Program-made: the position numbers and the translations under genes | The notes under the pieces: model-generated | What the model saw: the letters and a program-made list of their open reading frames with translations, nothing else | Told to the model about the DNA's origin: nothing | Database searches by the model: none | Assembly: GCA_030840545.1 (NCBI GenBank) | Contig: JAVEEH010000294.1 | Coordinates: 1 to 8,640, forward strand | DNA length: 8,640 nucleotides | Direction of reading: 5' to 3' | Source: Frankiaceae bacterium | Lineage (GTDB): Bacteria; Actinomycetota; Actinomycetes; JAFAQI01 | Part shown: positions 1 through 6,208 of the stretch, one piece after another | Numbering within the stretch: the stretch's first letter is position 1 | Layout of the letters: each line of letters begins with the position of its first letter

Positions 1-1791
1 CAGGTCGATGTCGATGTCGTCGGCCTGCGGCAACGTCGGGGGAAGATGCAGCTGCCACAACCGACGGCGCTCGTCCTCGTCCGGGTTGCGGAAGTCGCAC
101 ACGACGTCCAGCCGCCGGCTGAACGCCTCGTCGATGTGGGCCTGCAGGTTGGTGGCCAGCACCGCGACGCCTTCGAACCGTTCCATCCGTTGCAGCAGGT
201 AGGCGACCTCGACGTTGGCGTGCCGGTCGTGGGCATCTTTCACCTCGGACCGCTTGCCGAACAGCGCGTCGGCCTCGTCGAAGAACAGCAGGCCGTTGAC
301 GTTCTCCGCCTCGCTGAAGATGCGTTCGAGGTTCTTCTCCGTCTCGCCGATGTACTTGTCCACCACCTGGGAGAGGTCGATGACGAACAGGTCCACGCCG
401 AGCTCGTGGGCGATCACCTCGGCCGACAGCGTCTTACCGGTGCCCGACGGCCCGTAGAACAGGCAGGTGACGCCACGACTGCTGTGCGCGCCGCCGACGC
501 CCCAGGTGCCGCGCACCAGCTCGAGGGTGCGGTAGCGGTTGATGACCTCCCGGATGTCGCGCATCTGAGCGTCACCGAGCACGAGCTGGTCGAAGGAGGC
601 GATGGGGGTGACGCGACGGACCAGCCGCTCGAGCCGGCCGGCGTTGTGTGATCGGGCGGCGGCGGCCAGTGCGAGGGTGTCCGGTGCTTCGCCGCCTGCC
701 TGCACCACAGCACTGGCAGCGGCCACGACGATCTGCTCGGGCGTGAGTCGGTAGGTGGCGAGGTCGAGCTCAAGCGCGATGTCGTGCCCGAGCCGGCTCA
801 ACACCTCCTGCCAGACGCGAAGCCGGTTGACGGCGGTCGGCTCGGTGGCTTCCACGACGAACGGTACGGCCGAGGAGAGCTGCGGGTTCCAGTGCTCGGG
901 ACCGACGAGGACGACCGGGCACGGCGGGTCGTCCAGGCCGGCGACCGCGATCCGGTCGCGGGCGAGGTCGATCGGGCCGATGACCAGACCGGCACCGCGC
1001 AGCGTCGCCTCCCGGACCGCGGCGGTCAGGACGTCGGCGAGACCGGCGCCGGCGGGAAGGTGGCGGAGGTCAACCGCGAAACCGGGCGCGTTCAGCTGTC
1101 CGAGCGCTTCCGCCGCGAACGCGAACCCCGATGCACGGGGCAGCTCGCGCACCCAGCACAGCCACAGCCCGCCGGCGATCGCTGTCGCCAGTGCGTCGGC
1201 GCCCGCGACCGTCGCTCGGACCAGCGGGGCGACCACCGGGGCGACGGCGGGATCGACACTGTCGTCGCCGAGCAGGTGTGCGACAACCCGGTCGGCGATG
1301 CTGAGCGACCGCTGCGGGAAGGGACGGTCGACGTCGGCGACGCTCAGCAGGCCAGAGCGGATGAGCGGCGAGCCGGGTGCGAGCCGAGCCCGCGCCATCG
1401 GCGCCGACGGGTCGAGGCCGCAGGCCCGGAGCGCGATGCCGATCGTCGGCCAGCAGCCTTCGGCGGTGCCGAGCAGGCCGGCGTAGATCTGTCCGAACCG
1501 CGTGTCGAGGGCGGCGGCGAGCGGTACGACGAGGATCTCGAGGTCGTCGGGCTCGAGGCCGAACGATGCGGCAAGTCCGTGCAGGCGGCTCTCGGCGCCG
1601 CCTGCCGGCACGAGCCGGTCGGTCAGCACCGCATCGACGACGCCGCCACCGCTCGACATGTCGCCGAGCCGGGAGGCAAGCGCGCTGATGGCCCCGCCGA
1701 GCACGGGATCGGCGACAACCGCCGGCGCGCCCTCATCCGTCCGCGGCTCCGGCACAGCAGTCGCAGACGCCTGGGTGCGCGCGGGGCTCAT
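1..1791 (-). CDS. AAA+ ATPase with N-terminal winged-helix domain (eCIS-associated type), 3' end outside window
   Basis: The minus frame stays open from the ATG at 1791 to base 1, giving 597 residues and no stop, so the C-terminus is missing. Roughly residues 70-175 match the winged-helix domain of this family (LEPDDLEILVVPLAAALDTR, then PLIRSGLL and VVAHLLGDD). Residues about 200-345 look like a degenerate AAA module with no P-loop. The second module is intact: Walker A GPSGTGKT at 447-454 (Lys453), Walker B LLFFDEAD with Asp505/Glu506, sensor-1 Asn548, and arginines 559-560 in the arginine-finger position. Known: ATPases of this architecture are encoded in extracellular contractile injection system clusters (the Afp15-like component), where they are thought to help assembly or loading. 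They also occur outside such clusters. Inferred: the missing part is the AAA lid. The start lacks a Shine-Dalgarno sequence but has a -10-like TATCGT 8 nt upstream. No structural tail genes are visible here, so the eCIS link rests on family resemblance only. Confidence 0.87.
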   Translation of the reverse strand, partial: MSPARTQASATAVPEPRTDEGAPAVVADPVLGGAISALASRLGDMSSGGGVVDAVLTDRLVPAGGAESRLHGLAASFGLEPDDLEILVVPLAAALDTRFGQIYAGLLGTAEGCWPTIGIALRACGLDPSAPMARARLAPGSPLIRSGLLSVADVDRPFPQRSLSIADRVVAHLLGDDSVDPAVAPVVAPLVRATVAGADALATAIAGGLWLCWVRELPRASGFAFAAEALGQLNAPGFAVDLRHLPAGAGLADVLTAAVREATLRGAGLVIGPIDLARDRIAVAGLDDPPCPVVLVGPEHWNPQLSSAVPFVVEATEPTAVNRLRVWQEVLSRLGHDIALELDLATYRLTPEQIVVAAASAVVQAGGEAPDTLALAAAARSHNAGRLERLVRRVTPIASFDQLVLGDAQMRDIREVINRYRTLELVRGTWGVGGAHSSRGVTCLFYGPSGTGKTLSAEVIAHELGVDLFVIDLSQVVDKYIGETEKNLERIFSEAENVNGLLFFDEADALFGKRSEVKDAHDRHANVEVAYLLQRMERFEGVAVLATNLQAHIDEAFSRRLDVVCDFRNPDEDERRRLWQLHLPPTLPQADDIDIDL

Positions 1792-1799
1792 GGCTACCG

Positions 1800-1805
1800 A
1801 CGATA
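1800..1805 (-). promoter_or_regulatory. -10 element (TATCGT), probable near-leaderless promoter of the AAA+ ATPase gene
   Basis: Read on the minus strand, TATCGT fits the actinobacterial -10 consensus TANNNT and ends 8 nt before the ATG at 1791. The 8 nt between them contain no Shine-Dalgarno sequence. This spacing would put the transcription start at or within two bases of the start codon. No convincing -35 hexamer lies at the usual distance; a TTGACG is present, but about 22 nt upstream. Confidence 0.4.
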
Positions 1806-1840
1806 ACGACGTCGACCCAGCCCGTCTCGTCAACCGAACT

Positions 1841-1858
1841 TTGGACGTCAGCGTCCAA
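1841..1858 (-). terminator. Hairpin between the ABM-like gene and the ATPase gene, possible terminator
   Basis: TTGGACG, a four-base loop and CGTCCAA form a perfect 7-bp stem, 20-37 nt after the stop of the ABM-like gene on the minus strand. There is no U-tract, as is common for actinobacterial terminators. It lies upstream of the ATPase -10 element, so it would separate the two transcription units. It could instead be a palindromic operator for the ATPase gene. Confidence 0.4.
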
Positions 1859-1877
1859 GTCCGGCCGGCAACCGGTC

Positions 1878-2180
1878 CTAGGGCATCTCGGTGACGAGGC
1901 GCACGTCGAGGTTGCGGAACGTCGGCGGCGCGTCACAGAGCTTGGCGAGCTGCTCGGCGAACTGCGCCGTCTCGGGCCGCTGGGAGTTCTGCATCGCCGA
2001 CTCGTAGGAGTCGAACTCGACGATGTTGAGGTAGGTGCCGGGCCGGTCCCGGTCCTCGGTGACGGTAGATCGTCGTGCCTTGTTGCCGGCGGCTGCCTGC
2101 TCCCGGTAGGCGTCGGTCAGCGCCTGGAGCTCGTCGAATCGTGACGTCTGGACCTCGATGACCTGGATGAAACCTGCCAT
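1878..2180 (-). CDS. Antibiotic biosynthesis monooxygenase-like (dimeric alpha/beta barrel) small protein
   Basis: A 100-residue protein beginning MAGFIQVIEV. The ATG at 2180 is chosen because a strong ribosome binding site (GGGAGGGG) precedes it by a few bases. A second in-frame ATG at 2207 has no such site and would add nine residues. The pattern fits the ferredoxin-like dimeric alpha/beta barrel fold: strand 1 (FIQVIEVQ), a helix with DELQALTDAYREQA, a middle strand in GTYLNIVEFDSYESAM, a second helix (TAQFAEQLAKL) and a last strand (FRNLDVRLV). Known: members of the ABM superfamily are heme-degrading or quinone-oxidising enzymes, or have no known substrate. Nothing here fixes a substrate. 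The gene starts 31 nt after the uvrB stop on the same strand and is probably co-transcribed with it. Confidence 0.82.
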   Translation of the reverse strand: MAGFIQVIEVQTSRFDELQALTDAYREQAAAGNKARRSTVTEDRDRPGTYLNIVEFDSYESAMQNSQRPETAQFAEQLAKLCDAPPTFRNLDVRLVTEMP

Positions 2181-2211
2181 GACCCCTCCCGCGTCGGATG
2201 GCCCCATCCAA

Positions 2212-4338
2212 CTACCGGAGCCCGGCCGCGTCCATCGCTCGCAACTCCTTCTTGAGCTCGTTGACCTCGTCGCGAAGCCGCGCCGCCAGCTCGAAATGCA
2301 GCTCGGCAGCGGCGTCGTGCATCTGGTCCTGCAGCTGTTGGATGAGCAGTGCCAGCTCGGCCTTCGGCATCCCGGCGAGCTGTGCGGCGTGCTGCCCGGC
2401 CAGGCCCGACTCCGTCCCCTTGCGCGTCGCGCGTGACGCCATGCCCGGCACCGGCGTCTTGCCGCGCGACTGGGCGCGCCCGCTGCCCCCGATCAGCTCC
2501 TCTCCCTCACCGCGCACGATGTCGTCGAGGATGTCAGCGATCTTCTTGCGCAGCGGTTGAGGGTCGAGACCGCGCTCGGTGTTGTAGGCCACTTGCTTGT
2601 CACGCCGCCGGTTGGTCTCGTCGATCGCCTTCTCCATCGACGGCGTCACCGAGTCGGCATACATGTGCACCTCACCGGAGATGTTGCGGGCCGCCCGGCC
2701 GATGGTCTGGATCAGGGACGTGCCCGAACGAAGGAACCCTTCCTTGTCGGCGTCGAGGATCGACACGAGCGACACCTCGGGAAGGTCGAGCCCTTCGCGC
2801 AGCAGGTTGATGCCGACGAGGACGTCGAACTCGCCCATCCGCAGCTCGCGCAGCAGCTCGACGCGTCGCAGGGTGTCGACCTCGGAGTGCAGGTAACGGA
2901 CCCGGACGCCGTTCTCGAGCAGGTAGTCGGTGAGGTCCTCGGCCATCTTCTTGGTCAACGTGGTGACGAGCACGCGTTCGTTCTTCTCGGCTCGCACGGT
3001 GATCTCGTGCATGAGGTCGTCGATCTGTCCCTTGGTCTGCTTGACCACGACCTTGGGGTCGATCAGTCCAGTCGGACGGATGACCTGCTCGACGACGTCG
3101 TTCTTGACCCGCGACATCTCATAGGGCCCCGGTGTCGCGGAGAGGTAGACGGTCTGCCCGATGCGGCCGAGGAACTCGTCCCACTTCAACGGGCGGTTGT
3201 CCATGGCGCTCGGCAGCCGGAACCCGTGGTCGACGAGGGTGCGCTTGCGCGACATGTCGCCCTCGTACATCCCGCCGATCTGCGGCACTGTCACGTGCGA
3301 CTCGTCGATGACGAGCAGGAAGTCGTCCGGGAAGTAGTCGAGCAAGGTGTGTGGCGGCGTCCCGGGACCGCGACCGTCGATGTGGCGTGAGTAGTTCTCG
3401 ATGCCGGAGCAGAACCCGACCTGCCTCATCATCTCGATGTCGTAGGTCGTGCGCATCCGCAGCCGTTGTGCCTCGAGCAGCTTGTTCTGCTTCTCCAGCT
3501 CGGCCAACCGGTCGTCGAGCTCGGTCTCGATGCCGCGGATCGCACGCTCCATGCGCTCCGGTCCGGCGACGTAATGCGTGGCGGGGAAGACGAACATCGT
3601 CTCGTCCTCGCTGATGACCTCGCCGGTCAACGGATGCAGGGTCGAGATCTTCTCGATCTCGTCGCCGAACATCTCGATGCGCACCGCGAGCTCTTGGTAG
3701 ACCGGGAAGATCTCGATGGTGTCGCCCCGCACCCGGAAGGTGCCTCGCGAGAACGCGAGGTCGTTGCGGGTGTATTGCACGTCGACGAACTTGCGCAGCA
3801 GCTTGTCCCGCTCGATCTCCTGCCCCACCTCGAGACGCACGCACCGGTCGACGTACTCCTGCGGGGTCCCGAGGCCGTAGATGCACGACACAGAGGCCAC
3901 CACGATGACGTCACGGCGCGTCAGCAGCGACATCGTCGCTGAGTGCCGGAGCCGCTCGACCTCCTCGTTGACCGACGAGTCCTTCTCGATGTAGGTGTCG
4001 GTCTGCGGGACGTAGGCCTCTGGCTGGTAGTAGTCGTAGTAGGAGACGAAGTATTCAACGGCGTTGTCGGGCAGCAGCTCACGGAACTCGTTGGCCAGCT
4101 GCGCCGCCAAGGTCTTGTTGGGGGCCATCACCAGCGTCGGGCGCTGCAGCCGCTCGACCAGCCAGGCGGTCGTCGCCGACTTGCCGGTGCCGGTCGCGCC
4201 GAGAAGGACGGTGTTCCGCTCCCCCGCCGTGACGCGCCGGACCAGCTCCTCGATGGCAGCCGGCTGGTCACCGGCCGGGGCGAAGTCGGAGACGACCTTG
4301 AACGTGCCGGCGCGCGGCTTGATGGCGGTGGGGCTCAC
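2212..4338 (-). CDS. uvrB: UvrABC excision nuclease subunit B
   Basis: Full-length UvrB (708 residues), the damage-verifying helicase-like subunit of nucleotide excision repair. It is loaded on DNA by UvrA and then recruits UvrC. Visible landmarks: Walker A GATGTGKS at 47-54 (Lys53); helicase motif Ia region APNKTLAAQLANEF; the beta-hairpin that clamps the strand, with Tyr100, 101, 103 and 104 in FVSYYDYYQPEAYVP; Walker B-type DESH at 345-348; the C-terminal helicase motifs (GINLLREGLDLPE and QTIGRAARN); and a C-terminal UVR motif around residues 660-697 for UvrA/UvrC contact. The start is GTG, with the first conserved block (FKVVSDFAPAGDQP) at residues 13-26, as in relatives. The upstream sequence has only a weak Shine-Dalgarno but has TACGTT 8 nt before the GTG. 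I found no LexA-type palindrome in the 177 bp upstream. The ABM-like gene follows after 31 nt. Confidence 0.98.
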   Translation of the reverse strand: MSPTAIKPRAGTFKVVSDFAPAGDQPAAIEELVRRVTAGERNTVLLGATGTGKSATTAWLVERLQRPTLVMAPNKTLAAQLANEFRELLPDNAVEYFVSYYDYYQPEAYVPQTDTYIEKDSSVNEEVERLRHSATMSLLTRRDVIVVASVSCIYGLGTPQEYVDRCVRLEVGQEIERDKLLRKFVDVQYTRNDLAFSRGTFRVRGDTIEIFPVYQELAVRIEMFGDEIEKISTLHPLTGEVISEDETMFVFPATHYVAGPERMERAIRGIETELDDRLAELEKQNKLLEAQRLRMRTTYDIEMMRQVGFCSGIENYSRHIDGRGPGTPPHTLLDYFPDDFLLVIDESHVTVPQIGGMYEGDMSRKRTLVDHGFRLPSAMDNRPLKWDEFLGRIGQTVYLSATPGPYEMSRVKNDVVEQVIRPTGLIDPKVVVKQTKGQIDDLMHEITVRAEKNERVLVTTLTKKMAEDLTDYLLENGVRVRYLHSEVDTLRRVELLRELRMGEFDVLVGINLLREGLDLPEVSLVSILDADKEGFLRSGTSLIQTIGRAARNISGEVHMYADSVTPSMEKAIDETNRRRDKQVAYNTERGLDPQPLRKKIADILDDIVRGEGEELIGGSGRAQSRGKTPVPGMASRATRKGTESGLAGQHAAQLAGMPKAELALLIQQLQDQMHDAAAELHFELAARLRDEVNELKKELRAMDAAGLR

Positions 4339-4346
4339 AACCCGTC

Positions 4347-4352
4347 AACGTA
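4347..4352 (-). promoter_or_regulatory. -10 element (TACGTT), probable near-leaderless promoter of uvrB
   Basis: On the minus strand TACGTT matches TANNNT and ends 8 nt before the GTG of uvrB. The intervening bases (GACGGGTT) give at best a weak ribosome binding site. Transcription would start at or just before the start codon. No good -35 was seen at 16-18 nt spacing. Confidence 0.4.
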
Positions 4353-4435
4353 CGCCGGGCCACCGACAATTCCGGCAACAGATCCAGGGCCAGGGCGGAT
4401 GACGGCGCGCGTCGCGACAATTCACAGCCCGGGTG

Positions 4436-4460
4436 TCAACCTGTTCGCCAGTCGTGCGTC
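4436..4460 (+). promoter_or_regulatory. Candidate ECF-type promoter of the sigma factor gene
   Basis: TCAACC followed, after a spacer, by CGTC resembles the AAC ... CGTC pattern of extracytoplasmic-function promoters, with 17 nt between AAC and GTC. It lies 56 nt upstream of the sigma ATG, where an autoregulated promoter would be expected. The canonical GGAAC is only partly present (TCAAC), and no second copy was found in front of the lipoprotein gene, so this is a weak call. Confidence 0.25.
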
Positions 4461-4515
4461 TCTTTCTCCGTAAGGCTGGGCTGCCGACATCATTTGGCGC
4501 CGGGGGGGTTTCGTG

Positions 4516-5040
4516 ATGCACGAGGTGGGCGTCGGCACGACGCCCGGTGGCGACCGCGACAGCGCGCTCAGCGCCCTGTTCGCGGCCCACCACCGCGGCC
4601 TCGTGGGCCTGGCCTACCTGCTCGTCGACGACCTCCCGACCGCCGAGGACGTCGTTCAGGACGCATTCCTTGCCCTGCATCGTCGCTGGATCTGGCTGCG
4701 CGACCCCAACGCCGCCTACGAGTACGTCCGCACAGCCGTGCTGAACGGCAGCCGGAGCCAGCTGCGCCGGCGCCGGATCCGGACAGAACGCGTCGCGGGG
4801 GCGAGCCGACCCGTGCCCTCTGCCGAAACCACGGCCGTGGAACATGCCGAACACCAAGAGCTGCTGACCCTCGTCGCGCAGCTGCCCGAACGTCAGCGAC
4901 AGGTGCTCGTCCTGCGCTACTACCTCGAGCAGTCCGAGGCGGAGATCGCCCGCACGTTGTCGATCAGCGCGGGATCGGTGAAGCAGCACGCCTCTCGCGG
5001 GATCGCTGCCCTGAGCACGCGGTTGGAGGCGACGTCATGA
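4516..5040 (+). CDS. SigE-family RNA polymerase sigma-70 factor (ECF-like)
   Basis: A 174-residue two-domain sigma factor of the actinobacterial SigE family. Region 2 spans about residues 20-85, with the core-binding and -10-reading signature LVDDLPTAEDVVQDAFLALH and then WIWLRDPNAAYEYVRTAVLN. A variable linker follows, then region 4 at about 115-168, containing LPERQRQVLVLRYYLEQ and the helix-turn-helix EAEIARTLSISAGSVKQHAS that reads the -35 element. Start: the ATG at 4516 sits 7 nt after a run of G (GGGGGGG). An in-frame GTG at 4513 is also possible but would be too close to that site. The stop overlaps the next ATG (ATGA at 5037-5040), so the downstream membrane protein is translationally coupled and is the natural candidate regulator. 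It has neither the SnoaL-like tail nor the other C-terminal extension of large ECF factors. Target genes are not visible apart from possible autoregulation. Confidence 0.95.
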   Translation: MHEVGVGTTPGGDRDSALSALFAAHHRGLVGLAYLLVDDLPTAEDVVQDAFLALHRRWIWLRDPNAAYEYVRTAVLNGSRSQLRRRRIRTERVAGASRPVPSAETTAVEHAEHQELLTLVAQLPERQRQVLVLRYYLEQSEAEIARTLSISAGSVKQHASRGIAALSTRLEATS

Positions 5041-5636
5041 GCGAGGAGCTCGAGACCCGCCTCCGGGAGGCGATGGCTAGCAGAGCGGAGTACGGGATGA
5101 CGCACACCGACACCGATCGGGAGCTCCATCGACTGCAGCACAACCTCCGGCGCGAGCGCGGCCGGCGTCGCATGCGGATCGTGATGGCAGCCGCTGCCGC
5201 CGCCGCTGTCGTCGGAGGCAGCATCGCCCTGGCCGTCAGCTTGGTCGGGGGCGGGCACGACACCAACACCGTCGTCGTCTCACCCACACCTCATGCGTCG
5301 GCCAGCACGACACCACCGCCGGTGACGACGGTGCCGGCCGGATTCCCGGTCGGGACATGGGCGAAGATCCACCAGCAGTTCCACGAGACGCTCTCCTTCT
5401 CCGACGTGCCTGCCGTCACGCTGCACGACGACCGCGGTCAGTCACAAGAGCACCTCACGTTGCCGGCCGCCGACCTCATGACCTTCGATGCCGGCGACAA
5501 GGCCTTCTGCGTCACGTCGGGGACCTACCGCTATGCGATCACCAAGCATCAGCTGCACTTCACGCTCGTCGGCAAGGACAGCTGTCAGAGCCGGGTGAGC
5601 TACCTGACCGGTTCGGGCTGGAAGTTCACCGGCTGA
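5037..5636 (+). CDS. Single-pass membrane protein with extracytoplasmic calycin-like domain; candidate anti-sigma/sensor
   Basis: A 199-residue protein starting in the ATGA overlap with the sigma factor. Residues 1-46 are charged and predicted cytoplasmic (LETRLREAMASRAEYG, then an Arg-rich stretch ending RERGRRR). Residues about 47-71 form one transmembrane helix rich in Ala/Val, giving an N-in, C-out topology by the positive-inside rule. A Thr/Pro/Ser linker (about 74-99) follows, then a 100-residue outer domain (100-199). That domain opens with FPVGTWAK, has two cysteines (158 and 183) that could form a disulfide, and ends in LTGSGWKFTG. The motif order (GTW, later GTYRY and LHFTLVGKDSC ... 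R) recalls lipocalin/calycin-like beta-barrel domains of actinobacterial secreted proteins; this is an inference from pattern. The HxxxCxxC zinc anti-sigma motif is absent, so a sigma-binding role rests on gene coupling and topology. The outer domain is repeated in the next gene. Confidence 0.88.
   Translation: MSEELETRLREAMASRAEYGMTHTDTDRELHRLQHNLRRERGRRRMRIVMAAAAAAAVVGGSIALAVSLVGGGHDTNTVVVSPTPHASASTTPPPVTTVPAGFPVGTWAKIHQQFHETLSFSDVPAVTLHDDRGQSQEHLTLPAADLMTFDAGDKAFCVTSGTYRYAITKHQLHFTLVGKDSCQSRVSYLTGSGWKFTG
5334..5636 (+). repeat. Copy 1 of a duplicated 100-residue domain-coding segment
   Basis: The last 100 codons and stop of the membrane-protein gene align without gaps to the last 100 codons and stop of the lipoprotein gene (5903-6205), offset by 569 bp. 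By eye, 79 of 100 encoded residues are identical, and long DNA blocks are nearly the same. Similarity stops sharply at the start of the domain, leaving different linkers and anchors. Confidence 0.93.
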
Positions 5637-5657
5637 CACCCCTGCACGCACGCACTT

Positions 5658-5673
5658 GCCGGCACCCGCCGGC
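5658..5673 (+). other. Small GC-rich hairpin between membrane-protein and lipoprotein genes
   Basis: GCCGGC, loop ACCC and GCCGGC form a 6-bp stem 22 nt after the membrane-protein stop. No T-tract follows. It could attenuate transcription or stabilise a processed 3' end, so that the lipoprotein gene is expressed at a different level from the sigma operon. Short GC palindromes arise easily by chance in this base composition. Confidence 0.3.
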
Positions 5674-5713
5674 GAGCGGGACGACCTCGCACTTCTCACG
5701 CCCAGGAGGAGAC

Positions 5714-6205
5714 ATGCACGCAGTCACAAGACACCAGACGACGATGGCGACGGCCACACTTGGTGCGCTGTTGGCCGGAGCACTGACCGGGTGCGGGGGC
5801 AGCAGTGGTCCCACCCACAGTGCGACCCCCACACCGAATGACACCGCGACGACAGCCGCCAGCCCGCCGGGTGCAACCCAGACACCGGCTGCGGCAGCAC
5901 TGCCGGCCGACTTCCCGGTTGGCTCGTGGGCAAAGGTCAAGCAGCAGTTCCACGAGACACTGACCTTCTCCGACGCCGCAGCCGTCACTTTGCACGACTC
6001 CCGCGGTCAGTCACTCGAGCACGTCACGCTTCCCGCGGCACATCAGATGACATTCGACGCCGGCGACAAGGCATTCTGCCTCGACGCCGGAACCTACGGC
6101 TATGCCGTGACCAAGCACCAGCTGCACTTCACCCTCGTCGGCAAAGACAAGTGCCAGAGCCGGGTCGACTACCTGACCGGCTCCGCCTGGACATTCACCG
6201 GCTGA
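5714..6205 (+). CDS. Lipoprotein carrying the same calycin-like domain as the upstream membrane protein
   Basis: A 163-residue protein with a strong ribosome binding site (AGGAGGA) before the ATG. The N-terminus is a type II signal peptide with hydrophobic LGALLAGAL and a lipobox ending LTGC, so Cys27 would be lipidated and the mature protein held on the outer face of the cytoplasmic membrane. A Thr/Pro/Ala-rich linker covers about residues 30-63. Residues 64-163 are a close paralogue of the outer domain of the upstream membrane protein, with the two cysteines conserved (122 and 147) and the same terminal block (YLTGSAWTFTG). It starts 77 nt after the upstream stop on the same strand, so co-transcription is likely, perhaps with partial attenuation. 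With no cytoplasmic part it cannot contact the sigma factor itself. Ligand buffering, decoy or co-receptor roles are possible, but no function is established. Confidence 0.92.
   Translation: MHAVTRHQTTMATATLGALLAGALTGCGGSSGPTHSATPTPNDTATTAASPPGATQTPAAAALPADFPVGSWAKVKQQFHETLTFSDAAAVTLHDSRGQSLEHVTLPAAHQMTFDAGDKAFCLDAGTYGYAVTKHQLHFTLVGKDKCQSRVDYLTGSAWTFTG
5903..6205 (+). repeat. Copy 2 of a duplicated 100-residue domain-coding segment
   Basis: This is the paralogous copy of 5334-5636. Mismatches are mostly conservative (Ile/Val, Thr/Ser, Leu/Val). Invariant positions include both cysteines, the block from MTFDAGDKAFC and the block THE KHQLHFTLVGKD. Keeping a disulfide pair and a hydrophobic core while changing the anchor argues for selection on the folded outer domain. 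Confidence 0.93.
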
Positions 6206-6208
6206 TCG

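Larger units (their letters stand above)
4339..4515. other. Divergent intergenic region between uvrB and the sigma factor gene
   Basis: These 177 bases hold the regulatory sites for two divergent units. They include the uvrB -10 candidate (4347-4352), two copies of CGACAATTC (4364-4372 and 4415-4423), an ECF-like promoter candidate pointing at the sigma gene (4436-4460), and the G-rich ribosome binding site at 4502-4508. No SOS box palindrome and no RNA gene were seen. Confidence 0.6.

Noticed and set aside
46..1806. Long open frames on the plus strand opposite the AAA+ ATPase gene (46-651 and 784-1806)
   Set aside because: They are Arg/Gly-rich shadows of high-GC coding on the other strand. 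The minus frame carries the recognisable Walker motifs and winged-helix sequence.
2181..2207. Upstream ATG at 2207 for the ABM-like gene
   Set aside because: It has no ribosome binding site and would lie 5 nt from the uvrB stop. The ATG at 2180 has a strong GGGAGGGG site.
4434..4439. Perfect minus-strand TTGACA, as a -35 for uvrB
   Set aside because: No TANNNT lies 16-18 nt downstream of it. The nearest -10 candidate (4347-4352) is over 80 nt away.
2557..4473. Plus-strand open frames opposite uvrB (2557-3390, 3466-3942, 3943-4473)
   Set aside because: They lie antisense to an unmistakable full-length UvrB and show no recognisable domain.
4339..4515. SOS (LexA) box in front of uvrB
   Set aside because: No GAAC-N4-GTTC-type palindrome was found. 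uvrB is not visibly under LexA control here.
4345..4989. Minus-strand 214-codon frame covering the intergenic region and most of the sigma gene
   Set aside because: It is antisense to a clear SigE-family sigma factor, with no recognisable motif. It would also overlap the uvrB promoter.
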